Shown here: in pieces, positions 35,901 to 43,587 of the stretch | Numbering within the stretch: position 1 is the stretch's first letter | Layout: each line of letters begins with the position of its first letter | The notes under the pieces: model-generated | What the model was told of the DNA's origin: nothing | Seen by the model: the letters and a program-made list of their open reading frames with translations, nothing else | The model's database searches: none | Origin: an uncultured cyanobacterium | GTDB taxonomy: Bacteria > Cyanobacteriota > Cyanobacteriia > Cyanobacteriales > Geitlerinemataceae | Assembly (NCBI GenBank): GCA_937899645.1 | Contig: CALCCD010000088.1 | Location: forward strand, 1 to 43,650 | Reading direction: 5' to 3' | Length of the DNA: 43,650 nt | Translations under genes and position numbers: made by a program

Positions 35901-36522
35901 CCAGAGGTTCGAGATCTTTCGGATGAACGAGCTGCCAAACGGTGCGGGCATCGCGCCGGATTGCATCTGCCGGAACGCCGCAGAGATCCTCGCTGCCCGA
36001 GCTGACGTAGGAAAAGCACTCGGAGCCGTCAACGCGCAGCATGTAGCGGTACACCACACCCGGCAGATTGGCCGTCAGCCGCTCGAAGCGCGTATTGCCC
36101 GATTCGCCGTCATCGCTGCTCTCGGCGCTGAGTCCTTCGATCCAGCGATCGCCTGCCTCCGACGCGCACAGCCACGCCCGCGATCGCAGCGTGCGATCGG
36201 ACCCATCCGGCAGCTCGACGGCGTATTCAAATTCGCAGGTTTCCCCGTCCGCCTCGGCCACCTCGCACAGCCACTGGCGCACGCGCGGCCGATCTCGGTC
36301 GCGCACGCACCTCAACCATAGCTCCGCGTCAGCATCGAACAGGTGCGCCCCGCGCCCGAGCAACTGCTCCATCACGGGGTTGAGATACAGCAATATGCCA
36401 TCGAGTGTCACCGACCAAGCCCCCTCCCGCGTCTCCCGCAGAAAGCGACTGAGTTGGGGCAGCTCGCGCTCGGGAGTCGCTGGAGAATCTGGCGGTATCG
36501 AGGAGGATGGAACGCGCGTCAT
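32986..36522 (-). CDS. Hybrid-free multi-PAS/GAF sensor histidine kinase
   Basis: A 1178-residue soluble kinase with no membrane helix. Five PAS domains come in series, each followed by its PAC: about 24-140, 150-265, 285-405, 425-535 and 540-660. The linkers end in DITPRKQAE, DMTERHNAD, DITERARAE and DITERKSAE. A GAF domain follows (about 690-865) with a Cys in IDRCSFIWY, but the context is not clearly that of a bilin site. A coiled coil leads to the HisKA domain with phospho-acceptor His910 (GVAHEINNP). The ATPase boxes are intact: NQVFMNLLANAIDAI (N), DNGGGIP (G1), FDPFYTTK (F) and GKGTGLGLSIC (G2). There is no receiver domain and no response regulator gene nearby. The ATG at 36522 and an in-frame GTG at 36612 are both possible starts. 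Confidence 0.92.
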   Translation of the reverse strand: MTRVPSSSIPPDSPATPERELPQLSRFLRETREGAWSVTLDGILLYLNPVMEQLLGRGAHLFDADAELWLRCVRDRDRPRVRQWLCEVAEADGETCEFEYAVELPDGSDRTLRSRAWLCASEAGDRWIEGLSAESSDDGESGNTRFERLTANLPGVVYRYMLRVDGSECFSYVSSGSEDLCGVPADAIRRDARTVWQLVHPKDLEPLELSVLQSAQTLQQWTYEWRISLGSRVRWIAGVAQPERQANGDIIWDGIFLDITPRKQAEIVLQQTSLDAERSHRLLSSVIDSSPDCIFAKDEQFRYIFANQSTSQLFGMSVAELLGKTDIDIGLSEDFVYGNSELGTQGLRADDELVLQGRAISNPSEVMTDIDGNLRVFDTRKMPLRNEQSGVYGILTCARDMTERHNADAQIRDITRRLQEAQQLAQFGNWEYVPQTKEVVWSPEHFRIFGLSPDSPTPTFSEMLQLIHADDRQRWRQAVFRTLELGVALELDYSIVRPSGEVRYVTGKGQAEFDRDGNIVRLFGTVLDITERARAEADRDRFFAMSLDPLVILDFDGQIKRCNPSWERHFGYSASESVGRSVVDFLAPGDRSESWDILQQLQENTPIVGWETRCKTKSGKSRWFSWNAAPIVEDRAIYAIVRDITERKSAEASLRQSERKYRLLAQQEELINRVTEQIRNSLNLETIRQTAVTAVRDLLQIDRCSFIWYSPPVPTPDSPNLESDASAILLERKAPLSAVEDAPEGYFQIVAEAKPPDAVSRIGFYPIGSANRAMAAYVQRLEELRIDNIEHLVDEPELRELMRVFGHQSMLVEPFQTENGEIGMLLCSKDNEPHHWEQRERTLLRAVCDRLSIAVSQAELYQKSRDAERRARARSQELSDAIHKLQAAQSQLVQAEKMSSLGQLVAGVAHEINNPISFIYGNVSHATQYAHDLFGLVERYARDCPTPSPELAEYIDEIELDYLMEDMPRLMSSMEIGAERIKDIVKSLRTFSRLDEADRKRVDLHANIDSTLTILQSRLRATSERPEIEIARDYGELPSVNCYIGPLNQVFMNLLANAIDAIDSKLETDRAAGRTETKGRIEIATRIDLAFVTIEITDNGGGIPDQVRDRIFDPFYTTKQIGKGTGLGLSICYQIVVERHGGQLHCNSNPGMGTTFSIVLPNAPASTPPVNRPPKSES

Positions 36523-36913
36523 ACCGTCCGACGGATCAGTCCTGTAAAGAAAGCTTGCAGCAGTACGAACAGTAGCGCCTAGATGGTGAAGATCTGAGTT
36601 TACGGCGGGCACTCAAACCCCGGCAAAGCGGACGTTTCAGAATTTCAAGCTGGTGCGAGATTCGGTCGGAAGTCGAGTAGATGGAGCGATATCGTACTGG
36701 CTCTTCCATTCTAGTACCCTTCGCTCGGTCTCTAAACCCGCCAATTGCCAGTCGCTCTTCCGGTGCGTACGCTAAGACGAGCCCGATCGCCGCCCGTGAA
36801 TCGATCGCCGCCCGTGAATCGATCGCGATCTGCAGTCGCTTACCAATATTGACTTTTCCATATTGGCTTCACCCAACCGCCCCGATCCTTCTCTCAGACT
36901 TTTCTTTATCAGT
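36523..36913. promoter_or_regulatory. Divergent control region with tandem repeat and CCAATAT-N10-ATATTGG operator candidate
   Basis: An 18-base unit (CGATCGCCGCCCGTGAAT) is tandemly repeated at 36784-36801 and 36802-36819. CCAATAT (36843-36849) and ATATTGG (36860-36866) form a perfect 7-bp inverted repeat with a 10-base centre, 47 bases before the SH3 lipoprotein start. TTGACT (36849-36854) lies inside it and could be a -35 element, though no -10 at the right distance is clear. No gene is supported here. Confidence 0.45.
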
Positions 36914-37801
36914 ATGACCCGCTTCGCTTCTCGCCTGCGCCTCGTCCACCTCGCCGCGATCGCTGCGATTGCCACTAGCGCGATCGGCTGCGCCGCCTCG
37001 AACGAACAGCCCCCTGCTAGTAGCACCGCCTCGAACGGACAGCCCCCCGCCACCGAGCAGACCGCCCCCGGCCAAGCTCCCGGACAGGCTCCCGGTCAAG
37101 CCCCCGGTCAAGCCCCCGGTCAGGCTCCGGCCCCCGCCGCGCCTCCCCAAGCCGCCGCGCCGCCGCAAACGCCTGCCGCCCCGGCCCCCGTCGCCGTCGA
37201 TATGGCTCCCATCGCTGGCTACCTCACCAGCCAAGACCCCAACGCGCGCATCAATATTCGCCAAGCACCGACCACCAGCGCCGCCACGCCCCACTACGGC
37301 GTTCAGGGCGATAGCGTGACCCTGCTTCAGTACGCTGACGCCAGCGACGGCTACATCTGGTACTACGTTAGCTTCGATGCGTCCGGCTCGACGGGCTGGG
37401 TGCGCGGCGACTTTGTCGCGACCGAAGGAGTCCCCGCCGCCAACAACAGTGCCCCAGCGGCTGGCGCGTCGGGCGTCGTCGAGACGGTGCAGTTCGCGCC
37501 GGGGGCGTCTGCCGCCACGATGTACAACAGTGTCGTGCGCGGCACGCAGGACACCTACTATCTTTCCTACGGGACGAATCAATATTTGTCGGCCAGCCTC
37601 GGCTCGACGGAAAGTAACGCTGTTTTTCAGCTCTACGTCAATAGTGAAGGCGAGTGGGTGGCGCTCGACGGAGCCCTACCGGGTCAAGATGCGACATCTT
37701 GGTATGGCCTGTTGCCCTACGACGCAGGGAACGAGTTGATGGTGATCGTGAGCCCGACGCGCGGCAATGCCGAGTACGAGCTGTATCTCGGTATTGAGTA
37801 G
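36914..37801 (+). CDS. SH3-domain lipoprotein with APGQ repeats
   Basis: A 295-residue exported protein. The ATG at 36914 gives a lipoprotein signal peptide (RLRLVHLAAIAAIATSAIGC, acylated Cys26). About residues 50-75 are five APGQ repeats within a Pro/Ala/Gln-rich tether. About 105-170 form a bacterial SH3 domain (SQDPNARINIRQAPTTSA; YIWYYVSFDASGSTGWVRGDFV), a fold that binds peptidoglycan peptides or glycans. The last 120 residues (VQFAPGASAATMYNSVVRGTQDTYYL onward) are a beta-rich domain that I do not recognise. It resembles PPC-like outer domains of other cyanobacterial SH3 proteins. Probably bound to the outer membrane or wall. Confidence 0.85.
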   Translation: MTRFASRLRLVHLAAIAAIATSAIGCAASNEQPPASSTASNGQPPATEQTAPGQAPGQAPGQAPGQAPGQAPAPAAPPQAAAPPQTPAAPAPVAVDMAPIAGYLTSQDPNARINIRQAPTTSAATPHYGVQGDSVTLLQYADASDGYIWYYVSFDASGSTGWVRGDFVATEGVPAANNSAPAAGASGVVETVQFAPGASAATMYNSVVRGTQDTYYLSYGTNQYLSASLGSTESNAVFQLYVNSEGEWVALDGALPGQDATSWYGLLPYDAGNELMVIVSPTRGNAEYELYLGIE

Positions 37802-37914
37802 GCTCTCCGGTTGGCATCGCGGTCGGCCCATAACCCAACGATCGCTGGACTGAAGCGCGCGTGGTCGATATCCTCGATCGCACGCCTCTCGCCCGTTCCG
37901 CCGAACGCGATCGC

Positions 37915-38940
37915 ATGTCACGTGCCAAAGCCTTGCAATATTACGTCGCGTCGCGGGTGCTGCTCGCGCCGCTGATGCTCTGGGTCGTTACGACGGCTGT
38001 ATTCCTGCTGCTGCGGGCGACGCCGGGCGATCCGGTGGATGCGATCCTCGGGCCGCGCGCGCCGGAAGCCTTTAAAGACGAACTGCGCGATCGCCTCGGG
38101 CTCAGCGGCTCGATCGCGCAGCAGTACGCTACCTATATGCTGCGGCTGGCGCAGTTCGACCTCGGCGAGTCGGTCTCCAGTCGCGGTCAGAGCGTCTGGG
38201 ACATCGTCCGCGAATTTTTTCCGGCGACGCTGGAGCTCGCGGTGTGCGCGTCGCTGGTGGCATTTGGGGTGGGTATTGCGATCGGTACGATCTCGGCGTC
38301 GCGTCCGAATACGGCCTGGGACTTGGGCGGTCGGTTGTTTGGCATTGTCACGTATTCGATGCCGATGTTCTGGGCGGGTATGGTGCTGCAATCGCTATTC
38401 GCCGTACAGCTGGGCTGGTTTCCACTCGGGACGCGCTTTCCGCTGGGGATGGCCGCGCCCGACGGGCCGACTGGGCTCTACGCGATCGACAGCCTGCTCC
38501 ACGGCAACCTGCCCCAATTCGCCGCGACGATTCACCATCTGGCTCTGCCTTGCCTGACGTTGGGGCTGCTGCTCAGTGGCATTTTCGAGCGCATCGTACG
38601 GGTCAACCTCCGCAAAACTCTGACGAGCGACTACGTGGAAGCGGCGCGCGCGCGCGGCATTCCCGAGCGGACGATTTTGATTTCCCACGCCTTGCGGAAC
38701 GCGCTCATTCCGACGGTAACGGTAATGGGGCTGACGGCGGCGGCGCTACTGGGCGGAGCAATTTTGACGGAGGTGACGTTCTCGTGGCCGGGGCTGGCGA
38801 GTCGGTTGTATCTGGCGATTTCGGCGCGGGATTACCCGACGGTGCAGGGCATTGTGGTGTTTTTCGCGGCGATCGTGGTGGTGGTGAGTATCGCGATCGA
38901 TATTTTGAACGCGGCGATCGATCCGCGTATTCGGTATTAG
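37915..38940 (+). CDS. ABC transporter permease, DppB/OppB type
   Basis: A 341-residue inner-membrane permease with about six helices. It opens with the DppB-type pattern (VVTTAVFLLLRATPGDPVDAILG; LRDRLGLSGSIAQQYATYM). Near the C-terminus it carries the EAA loop that contacts the ATPase (YVEAARARGIPERTILISHALRNALIPTV). It would import peptides, nickel or glycosides together with a DppC-type permease, ATPases and a binding protein; none of these is adjacent, which is common for cyanobacteria. The ATG at 37915 is preferred over the GTG at 37861. Confidence 0.92.
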   Translation: MSRAKALQYYVASRVLLAPLMLWVVTTAVFLLLRATPGDPVDAILGPRAPEAFKDELRDRLGLSGSIAQQYATYMLRLAQFDLGESVSSRGQSVWDIVREFFPATLELAVCASLVAFGVGIAIGTISASRPNTAWDLGGRLFGIVTYSMPMFWAGMVLQSLFAVQLGWFPLGTRFPLGMAAPDGPTGLYAIDSLLHGNLPQFAATIHHLALPCLTLGLLLSGIFERIVRVNLRKTLTSDYVEAARARGIPERTILISHALRNALIPTVTVMGLTAAALLGGAILTEVTFSWPGLASRLYLAISARDYPTVQGIVVFFAAIVVVVSIAIDILNAAIDPRIRY

Positions 38941-39241
38941 TTAGAGCTAGGCGAGATCGCGGGCCAGTTCGATCGCGCGCTTTGTCAGACTTTGCGATCT
39001 CGAGATTGCGAATCGTTAAGGGATTGTGCAGCTCCGACCGACAGTTCGGCTCGATCGCGGGCCGCCGAGCGGCCAGACGCTCCGCTAACGCCAATCGCGC
39101 GATCGCTGCCCAGCTCTGACACAGAGACGCCGCAGACGAGGCGCACCGAGTCACGATCGTCCTATTACATCGACTCGGGCGACCAATTTCATGCATGTTA
39201 AGATATGCAAAGTTTGCTGAAATTCGGAATTGCGCCCGACG
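38941..39241. other. Spacer without a supported gene
   Basis: The stretch is rich in CGATCG cores and short GC-rich palindromes (for example GCGATCTCGAGATTGCG near 38994-39010). Open frames on both strands here lack start signals and family features. I see no RNA gene or clear promoter. Confidence 0.5.
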
Positions 39242-39436
39242 ATGTTCGTTATTTTGCTTGTTGTTATTGCATTAATCGCGTGGGCGCTGCACCTGATGCA
39301 GGAGGCGATCGATCGTCAAGAGTTCTCGCTGATGCTGGCTGGGCTACTCGTGGCTGCTGCGGCATCGGGAATGATGAGCGCCTACATTCTCGTCAACCAC
39401 TACGTTGGGTTTTCTTGGGAAGTAGCCGCGTCCTAA
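39242..39436 (+). CDS. Small two-helix membrane protein
   Basis: A 64-residue hydrophobic protein starting with the ATG at 39242 (MFVILLVVIALIAWALHLMQ). A short polar loop (EAIDRQEFS) and a second helix (LMLAGLLVAAAASGMMSAYIL) follow. The layout looks like a genuine small membrane protein rather than chance, but I know no family and there is no clear ribosome binding site. It ends 31 bases before the tRNA promoter. Confidence 0.5.
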   Translation: MFVILLVVIALIAWALHLMQEAIDRQEFSLMLAGLLVAAAASGMMSAYILVNHYVGFSWEVAAS

Positions 39437-39467
39437 GCGTGGATTCCGAGTCGCGGCATTTTTTGGC

Positions 39468-39496
39468 TTGACGCTGCTTGTGTCGTCCGGCATAAT
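39468..39496 (+). promoter_or_regulatory. Promoter of tRNA-Ala
   Basis: TTGACG (39468-39473) and CATAAT (39491-39496) are separated by exactly 17 bases. The first base of the tRNA lies 15 bases after the -10, so transcription would start a few bases upstream of it. Confidence 0.8.
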
Positions 39497-39510
39497 CTAA
39501 CTCGGTTTAC

Positions 39511-39583
39511 GGGGCTATAGCTCAGTTGGTAGAGCACTTGCATGGCATGCAAGGGGTCAGCGGTTCGAGCCCGCTTAGCTCCA
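39511..39583 (+). tRNA. trnA: tRNA-Ala (anticodon GGC)
   Basis: A 73-base tRNA with all arms intact. Acceptor GGGGCTA pairs with TAGCTCC (one G-U); the D arm is GCTC-AGTTGGTA-GAGC; the anticodon arm is CTTGC-ATGGCAT-GCAAG, with anticodon GGC at the loop centre. The T arm is AGCGG-TTCGAGC-CCGCT. The discriminator is A, and the CCA end is not encoded. A T-run (39584-39589) follows and may end transcription. Confidence 0.97.
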
Positions 39584-39696
39584 TTTTTTAGATTCATACC
39601 CGTCTGGATAAGCTCTGCTAGAGGAGGTAAAGGCGGGAAAGTACGCTACGCTTCTCTACCGTTGTCGCGATCGAGTTCGGCTCGGTTTTAACGGTC

Positions 39697-40947
39697 ATGA
39701 GTGCGGAAATTATATGCGTCGGGACAGAGCTGCTGCTCGGAGACATCCTCAACGGCAACGCCCGACATCTCGCTCGTCAACTGGCCGACCTGGGCATTCC
39801 GCACTACTACCAAACCGTGGTCGGCGACAACCCGGCGCGCATCCAGGCCGCGATCGCGATCGCGATCGAGCGGGGCGCAAAAATTTTGATTTTCACTGGC
39901 GGTCTCGGCCCTACGCCCGACGATCTGACGATCGCGGCGATCGCCGACTACTTTAAGACACCGCTGAGCGAACGGGCAGAAATCATCGCCGATATCGAGG
40001 CGAAGTACCGGCAGCGCGGCCGCGTTATGAACCCGAGCAACCGCAAGCAGGCGCTGATCCCCGACGGGGCGGATGTTTTACCGAATCCGGTCGGCACGGC
40101 TCCCGGCATCATTTGGCGCGCCGCCGACGACGTGACGATCCTGACATTTCCCGGCGTCCCGGCGGAGATGCGCGCCATGTGGACGGAGACGGCGATTCCG
40201 TATCTACAGGAGCAGGGCTGGGGCGATCGCGTCCTGACCAGCGAAATGCTGAAATTCTGGGGCATCTCGGAGTCGGTGCTGGCCGAGCGGGTCGGCGACC
40301 TGTTCGACTCGGAGAACCCCACCGTCGCGCCCTATGCCAACTACGGCGAGGTCAAGCTGCGCGTGGCGGCCCGCACGGAAGACGAAGCGTCGGGTCGCGC
40401 GCTTATCGCCCCGATCGCCGCAAAGCTCCGACAGCTCGGTGCGCCTCACTATTACGGCAGCGACGATGCCACGCTCGCATCGGTGGTCGGGAAGCTGCTG
40501 GGCGATCGCAGCCAGACCCTCGCCGTGGCCGAATCTTGCACCGGTGGCGGGCTCGGCCAATCGCTAACCGCCGTTCCCGGCAGCTCGGCCTACTTCTGGG
40601 GCGGTGTTATCGCTTACGACAACTCGGTCAAGGCGAATCTGCTGGGCGTCGATGCCGACGACCTCGCCCGCGAGGGTGCGGTTTCGGAGGTCGTGGCGAT
40701 GCAGATGGCGGCGGGCGCGCAATCGCGGCTCGGGACGGACTGGGGGCTAGGCATCACCGGTGTGGCGGGGCCGGGCGGCGGCACGCCGGACAAGCCGGTC
40801 GGGCTGGTGTACGTGGGGCTGGCATCGCCGGACGGCACGGCGATCGCGCGAGAGCTGCGCCTGGGCGACACGCGCGGTCGCGAGTGGGTGCGACGAGTCA
40901 GCGGCAACAGCGCTCTCGATTTGCTGCGGCAGGCGCTGCTGGCGTAG
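39697..40947 (+). CDS. cinA: CinA family protein (competence/damage-inducible)
   Basis: A 416-residue two-domain CinA. The N-terminal molybdopterin-binding-like domain opens with AEIICVGTELLLGDILNGNA and contains FTGGLGPTPDDLT, the ADP-ribose pyrophosphatase part in studied homologues. The C-terminal domain (about 255-416) has AVAESCTGGGLGQSLTAVPGSS and GLGITGVAGPGGGTPDKPVG, the NMN deamidase part. The enzyme recycles pyridine nucleotide by-products; a link to natural competence is known in other bacteria. It starts with ATG at 39697 and has normal length. Confidence 0.95.
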   Translation: MSAEIICVGTELLLGDILNGNARHLARQLADLGIPHYYQTVVGDNPARIQAAIAIAIERGAKILIFTGGLGPTPDDLTIAAIADYFKTPLSERAEIIADIEAKYRQRGRVMNPSNRKQALIPDGADVLPNPVGTAPGIIWRAADDVTILTFPGVPAEMRAMWTETAIPYLQEQGWGDRVLTSEMLKFWGISESVLAERVGDLFDSENPTVAPYANYGEVKLRVAARTEDEASGRALIAPIAAKLRQLGAPHYYGSDDATLASVVGKLLGDRSQTLAVAESCTGGGLGQSLTAVPGSSAYFWGGVIAYDNSVKANLLGVDADDLAREGAVSEVVAMQMAAGAQSRLGTDWGLGITGVAGPGGGTPDKPVGLVYVGLASPDGTAIARELRLGDTRGREWVRRVSGNSALDLLRQALLA

Positions 40948-41014
40948 GAGCCACCAGTCGAACGCACCCAAGGCCAAGCCCGCCGCCCGATCGCCTGCCC
41001 GATCTTCAGTGCTG

Positions 41015-41563
41015 CTAGCTGCCGATACGCAGCAGTTCGACATCAAAAATTAGCGTGGCTCCCGGCGGGATAACGCCGCCCGCGCCGCGCTCGCCGTAGC
41101 CGAGTTCGGAAGGAATGGTGACTTCCCAGCGATCGCCGACGTGCATCATGCTCAGCGCTTCGTCCCAGCCGCGAATCACCTGGCCGACGCCGACTTTAAA
41201 GGAGAACGGACGACCGCGATCGCGCGAGCTGTCGAATTGCGTGCCGTCTTCGAGCGTGCCGGTGTAGTGAACGAGGACGGTGTTGCCGCGCTGGGGCTGC
41301 GCGCCCGTCCCTTCGGCGAGCTTGCGGTATTGCAAGCCAGACTCGGTGGTGAAGATTTCGTCTTCGTCGGCGTCGGCGTCGGTCGCGGCGTCGGCTTCCG
41401 GAGCGTCTTCGGCGGCGTCGGCGCTGGCGATTTGTTCGACGGGCTGCTCGGTGGCGGTCTGTTCGCTGGCGATCGCCGGTGCTGACGAGCTGGTCACTTG
41501 GGCGACGACGAGAACGACGCTGAAAAAGAGCACCAGTCCCAGACTGATAAGAACGGGTTTCAA
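41015..41563 (-). CDS. FKBP-type peptidyl-prolyl isomerase, exported
   Basis: A 182-residue protein. The start is TTG at 41563, supported by GGGAGG seven bases upstream; no nearby ATG fits. An N-terminal helix ([19 protein letters not shown]) exports or anchors it. An acidic Ala/Asp/Glu linker (about 35-70) follows, then an FKBP domain (about 72-182). FKBP residues are present: [40 protein letters not shown] and [11 protein letters not shown]. It catalyses proline isomerisation of proteins in the periplasm or thylakoid lumen. It converges on cinA. Confidence 0.94.
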   Translation of the reverse strand: MKPVLISLGLVLFFSVVLVVAQVTSSSAPAIASEQTATEQPVEQIASADAAEDAPEADAATDADADEDEIFTTESGLQYRKLAEGTGAQPQRGNTVLVHYTGTLEDGTQFDSSRDRGRPFSFKVGVGQVIRGWDEALSMMHVGDRWEVTIPSELGYGERGAGGVIPPGATLIFDVELLRIGS

Positions 41564-41693
41564 GGGTCAACCTCCCGAAAGGGAATCTAGATAAGTCACG
41601 CGATTTTCGCGATCCCGATCTTAGGCTAAAGCTGCCGGGAGGCGTTTGGGTTTTGTCTGGAGATCGCCTGGAGATCGCTTAAGGAACGCGACA

Positions 41694-42023
41694 CTATCGC
41701 CGCTCCCAGAGCTTGTTTTCCAGCTCGCGCACCTGGCGCTCGAGGCGATCGATGCGTCCGCGCAGCTCGTCCATCTCCGCCTGACGGGGCACGCCCAAAT
41801 CCTGGAGCGTGTTGCGAATCTGCCGCTCGAACTGTTGCTCCCAGTTGCCTTGCTCGGCCTTAAGGTTCTCGATCGTCTCGTTAACGAAGGTTTTCGCGCC
41901 CTCGGGATCGAGTTCGCCGTTTTCTACCAGACGATCGCTGGCCTCGCGTAGGCGATCGGCTACCATCGAGGTCGTCCCGAGTCCGAGAATCAAAAGCTGT
42001 TGGATGAGGTTCTGGTTTTCCAT
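41694..42023 (-). CDS. Phasin-like / granule-associated helical protein
   Basis: A 109-residue, almost wholly helical protein. It begins with a short hydrophobic segment (NLIQQLLILGLGTTSMVADRL), then an amphipathic helix with VENGELDPEGAKTFVNETIENLK, and ends in a coiled coil (RGRIDRLERQVRELENKL). This is the pattern of the PhaF/PhaI-like phasin family found in cyanobacteria, including species without polyhydroxyalkanoate. The ATG at 42023 is preferred because the family N-terminus begins there. The function here is not determined. Confidence 0.7.
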   Translation of the reverse strand: MENQNLIQQLLILGLGTTSMVADRLREASDRLVENGELDPEGAKTFVNETIENLKAEQGNWEQQFERQIRNTLQDLGVPRQAEMDELRGRIDRLERQVRELENKLWERR

Positions 42024-42174
42024 TGGTTCGGTTAGAGCTTCGGTGAGCGAGAACGCCAAGCAAACGAAGGGCAACTTCTTTGCTCTTCGAGCGTAACCTT
42101 TCCCTCTCGTGCTTTGCAGGTGAGTCGTGCGGGCGAAAACCGTCGATTTTCTGTGGCGCTCGCATCCGGACGGG

Positions 42175-42777
42175 TCAGGACGCGGGCGGCTCGCTCGGCT
42201 CGCTCGACAATCGGGCGATCGCCTGCAAGTTCTGACAGCGAATCAGCTCGGCGAATTCCAGCGACGCGCGACCTTCGAGTTCGGCAGAACGCTCGATCGC
42301 CCGAATCAAGGCCCGCGCCGCAGCTTCCGCACCGTAGCCTCGCCGCTGGGCAATACTCACCGCAGCCTCGTCCGCCTCTATCTCGCGCGAAGAGTTTTTA
42401 TTGTTCTGCCAGACCTGGCGCGCTGCGAAGGCCGTTAAGCCACCCGCAGCGAGGATGCCCAGTGGGTCGCCCTGGAGCGTTTCGGCCACTGTCGCCAGCG
42501 TTCCGGCCACCGCCGCCCCGCGATAGAGATCGAGCGTAAACCACTGCACGCCCGTCACCCAGCTTACCGTCCGCAACAGCAGCAAGTCGCGCTCCGATCG
42601 CGAGAGCTGCGACCAGTACTGCAAGTTCAGATAAACCTTGCGCGATCGCTGCCACGGGTACGGAAAAGGCGCTTCGATCGCCCGCTCGCGATCGCCCTTC
42701 GCAATCAACTTGACGCTCATCCGCCCGGACGCAGGCATCAAATCGCGCAGGTGTTGGATTTCTTTCGCAACGTTCAT
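42175..42777 (-). CDS. DUF3318 family protein
   Basis: A 200-residue protein specific to cyanobacteria. The family start (EIQHLRDLMPASGRMSVKL) and core (PFPYPWQRSRKVYLNLQYWSQL, then RDLLLLRTVSWVTGVQWFTLDLYRG) are clear. Two hydrophobic stretches follow (about 105-140). The C-terminal helix region with SREIEADEAAVSIAQRRGY resembles a degenerate zinc-peptidase helix, but no HExxH is present. The function is unknown. The ATG at 42777 is chosen by the family N-terminus. Confidence 0.85.
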   Translation of the reverse strand: MNVAKEIQHLRDLMPASGRMSVKLIAKGDRERAIEAPFPYPWQRSRKVYLNLQYWSQLSRSERDLLLLRTVSWVTGVQWFTLDLYRGAAVAGTLATVAETLQGDPLGILAAGGLTAFAARQVWQNNKNSSREIEADEAAVSIAQRRGYGAEAAARALIRAIERSAELEGRASLEFAELIRCQNLQAIARLSSEPSEPPAS

Positions 42778-43008
42778 GGCGCGACGCTCGTGGGATGACG
42801 CTTGACGGTGACGCTCGGCGGTGGCGCTCAAACAGGTTTAAACAGGTTCGGGCAGCGCAACGAGCCGACGCTGAAGTAATCATAAACTGCACGTAGACCC
42901 CGAGCCCGCCCACCGCGCTTTTTTCGTGCGCCCGCCGCCGATCGCCGCGATACTCTTTAAATAAGCCCCGTTCCCGACAGATTCATAGACTAAACATCCC
43001 GCGCTGCT

Positions 43009-43509
43009 ATGACTTCTCCCGTACCCTCCGCCGATCGGCCGATCGAACGCGATGCCGCCTTTGGCATCGTGCCGATCTTTATTCCCGAAGACGCCACTCT
43101 CGAAGACGTAGACTACTTCGAGTACCTGGTCATCCAGCACCACGCCGGTCACTGGGGCTTTCCAAAGGGCCACGCCGAGGGTAATGAAACGCCCCAAGAG
43201 AGCGCCTGCCGCGAGTTCGTGGAAGAGACCGGCATTGCCACCAAAGACTTTACGCTACTGCCCGGAGCGGACCTCCAAGAGACCTATCGCATCGACAAAA
43301 CGAAGCGCGCGATCGACAAAACCGTTACCTATTTTCCCGCCAGAATCTGGACGCGCGAAGTGAACGTCCAACCCGAAGAAATTCAAGCCTTCGCTTGGGG
43401 CAACTACCAGCAAACCCTGGAGCGTTTGACCTACGACGCCAACAAAAAAGTGCTGCGCGAAGTTCACGCCACGGCGATCGAGCGCCTCGATAAAAGCTTG
43501 TGGACGTAG
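43009..43509 (+). CDS. Nudix hydrolase
   Basis: A 166-residue Nudix protein. The full Nudix box is present: G-x5-E-x7-REFVEETGI, within about residues 54-76 (GHAEGNETPQESACREFVEE). The WGFPKGHAEGNE entry and the following beta strands resemble bis(5'-nucleosyl)-tetraphosphatases of the Ap4A type, which hydrolyse dinucleoside polyphosphates. The substrate assignment is by resemblance only. ATG at 43009. Confidence 0.9.
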   Translation: MTSPVPSADRPIERDAAFGIVPIFIPEDATLEDVDYFEYLVIQHHAGHWGFPKGHAEGNETPQESACREFVEETGIATKDFTLLPGADLQETYRIDKTKRAIDKTVTYFPARIWTREVNVQPEEIQAFAWGNYQQTLERLTYDANKKVLREVHATAIERLDKSLWT

Positions 43510-43587
43510 GGTTTTCGGTGCGGGGTCAATCTGTGGACTTAAGAACGGTGAGACAAAGCTGAATCGGCGCTAGCACAGCTGCCCAGC

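Noticed and set aside
38244-39119. 291-codon plus-strand frame overlapping the ABC permease
   Set aside because: It overlaps the clear permease frame, has Arg/Gly-rich shadow composition and no family pattern.
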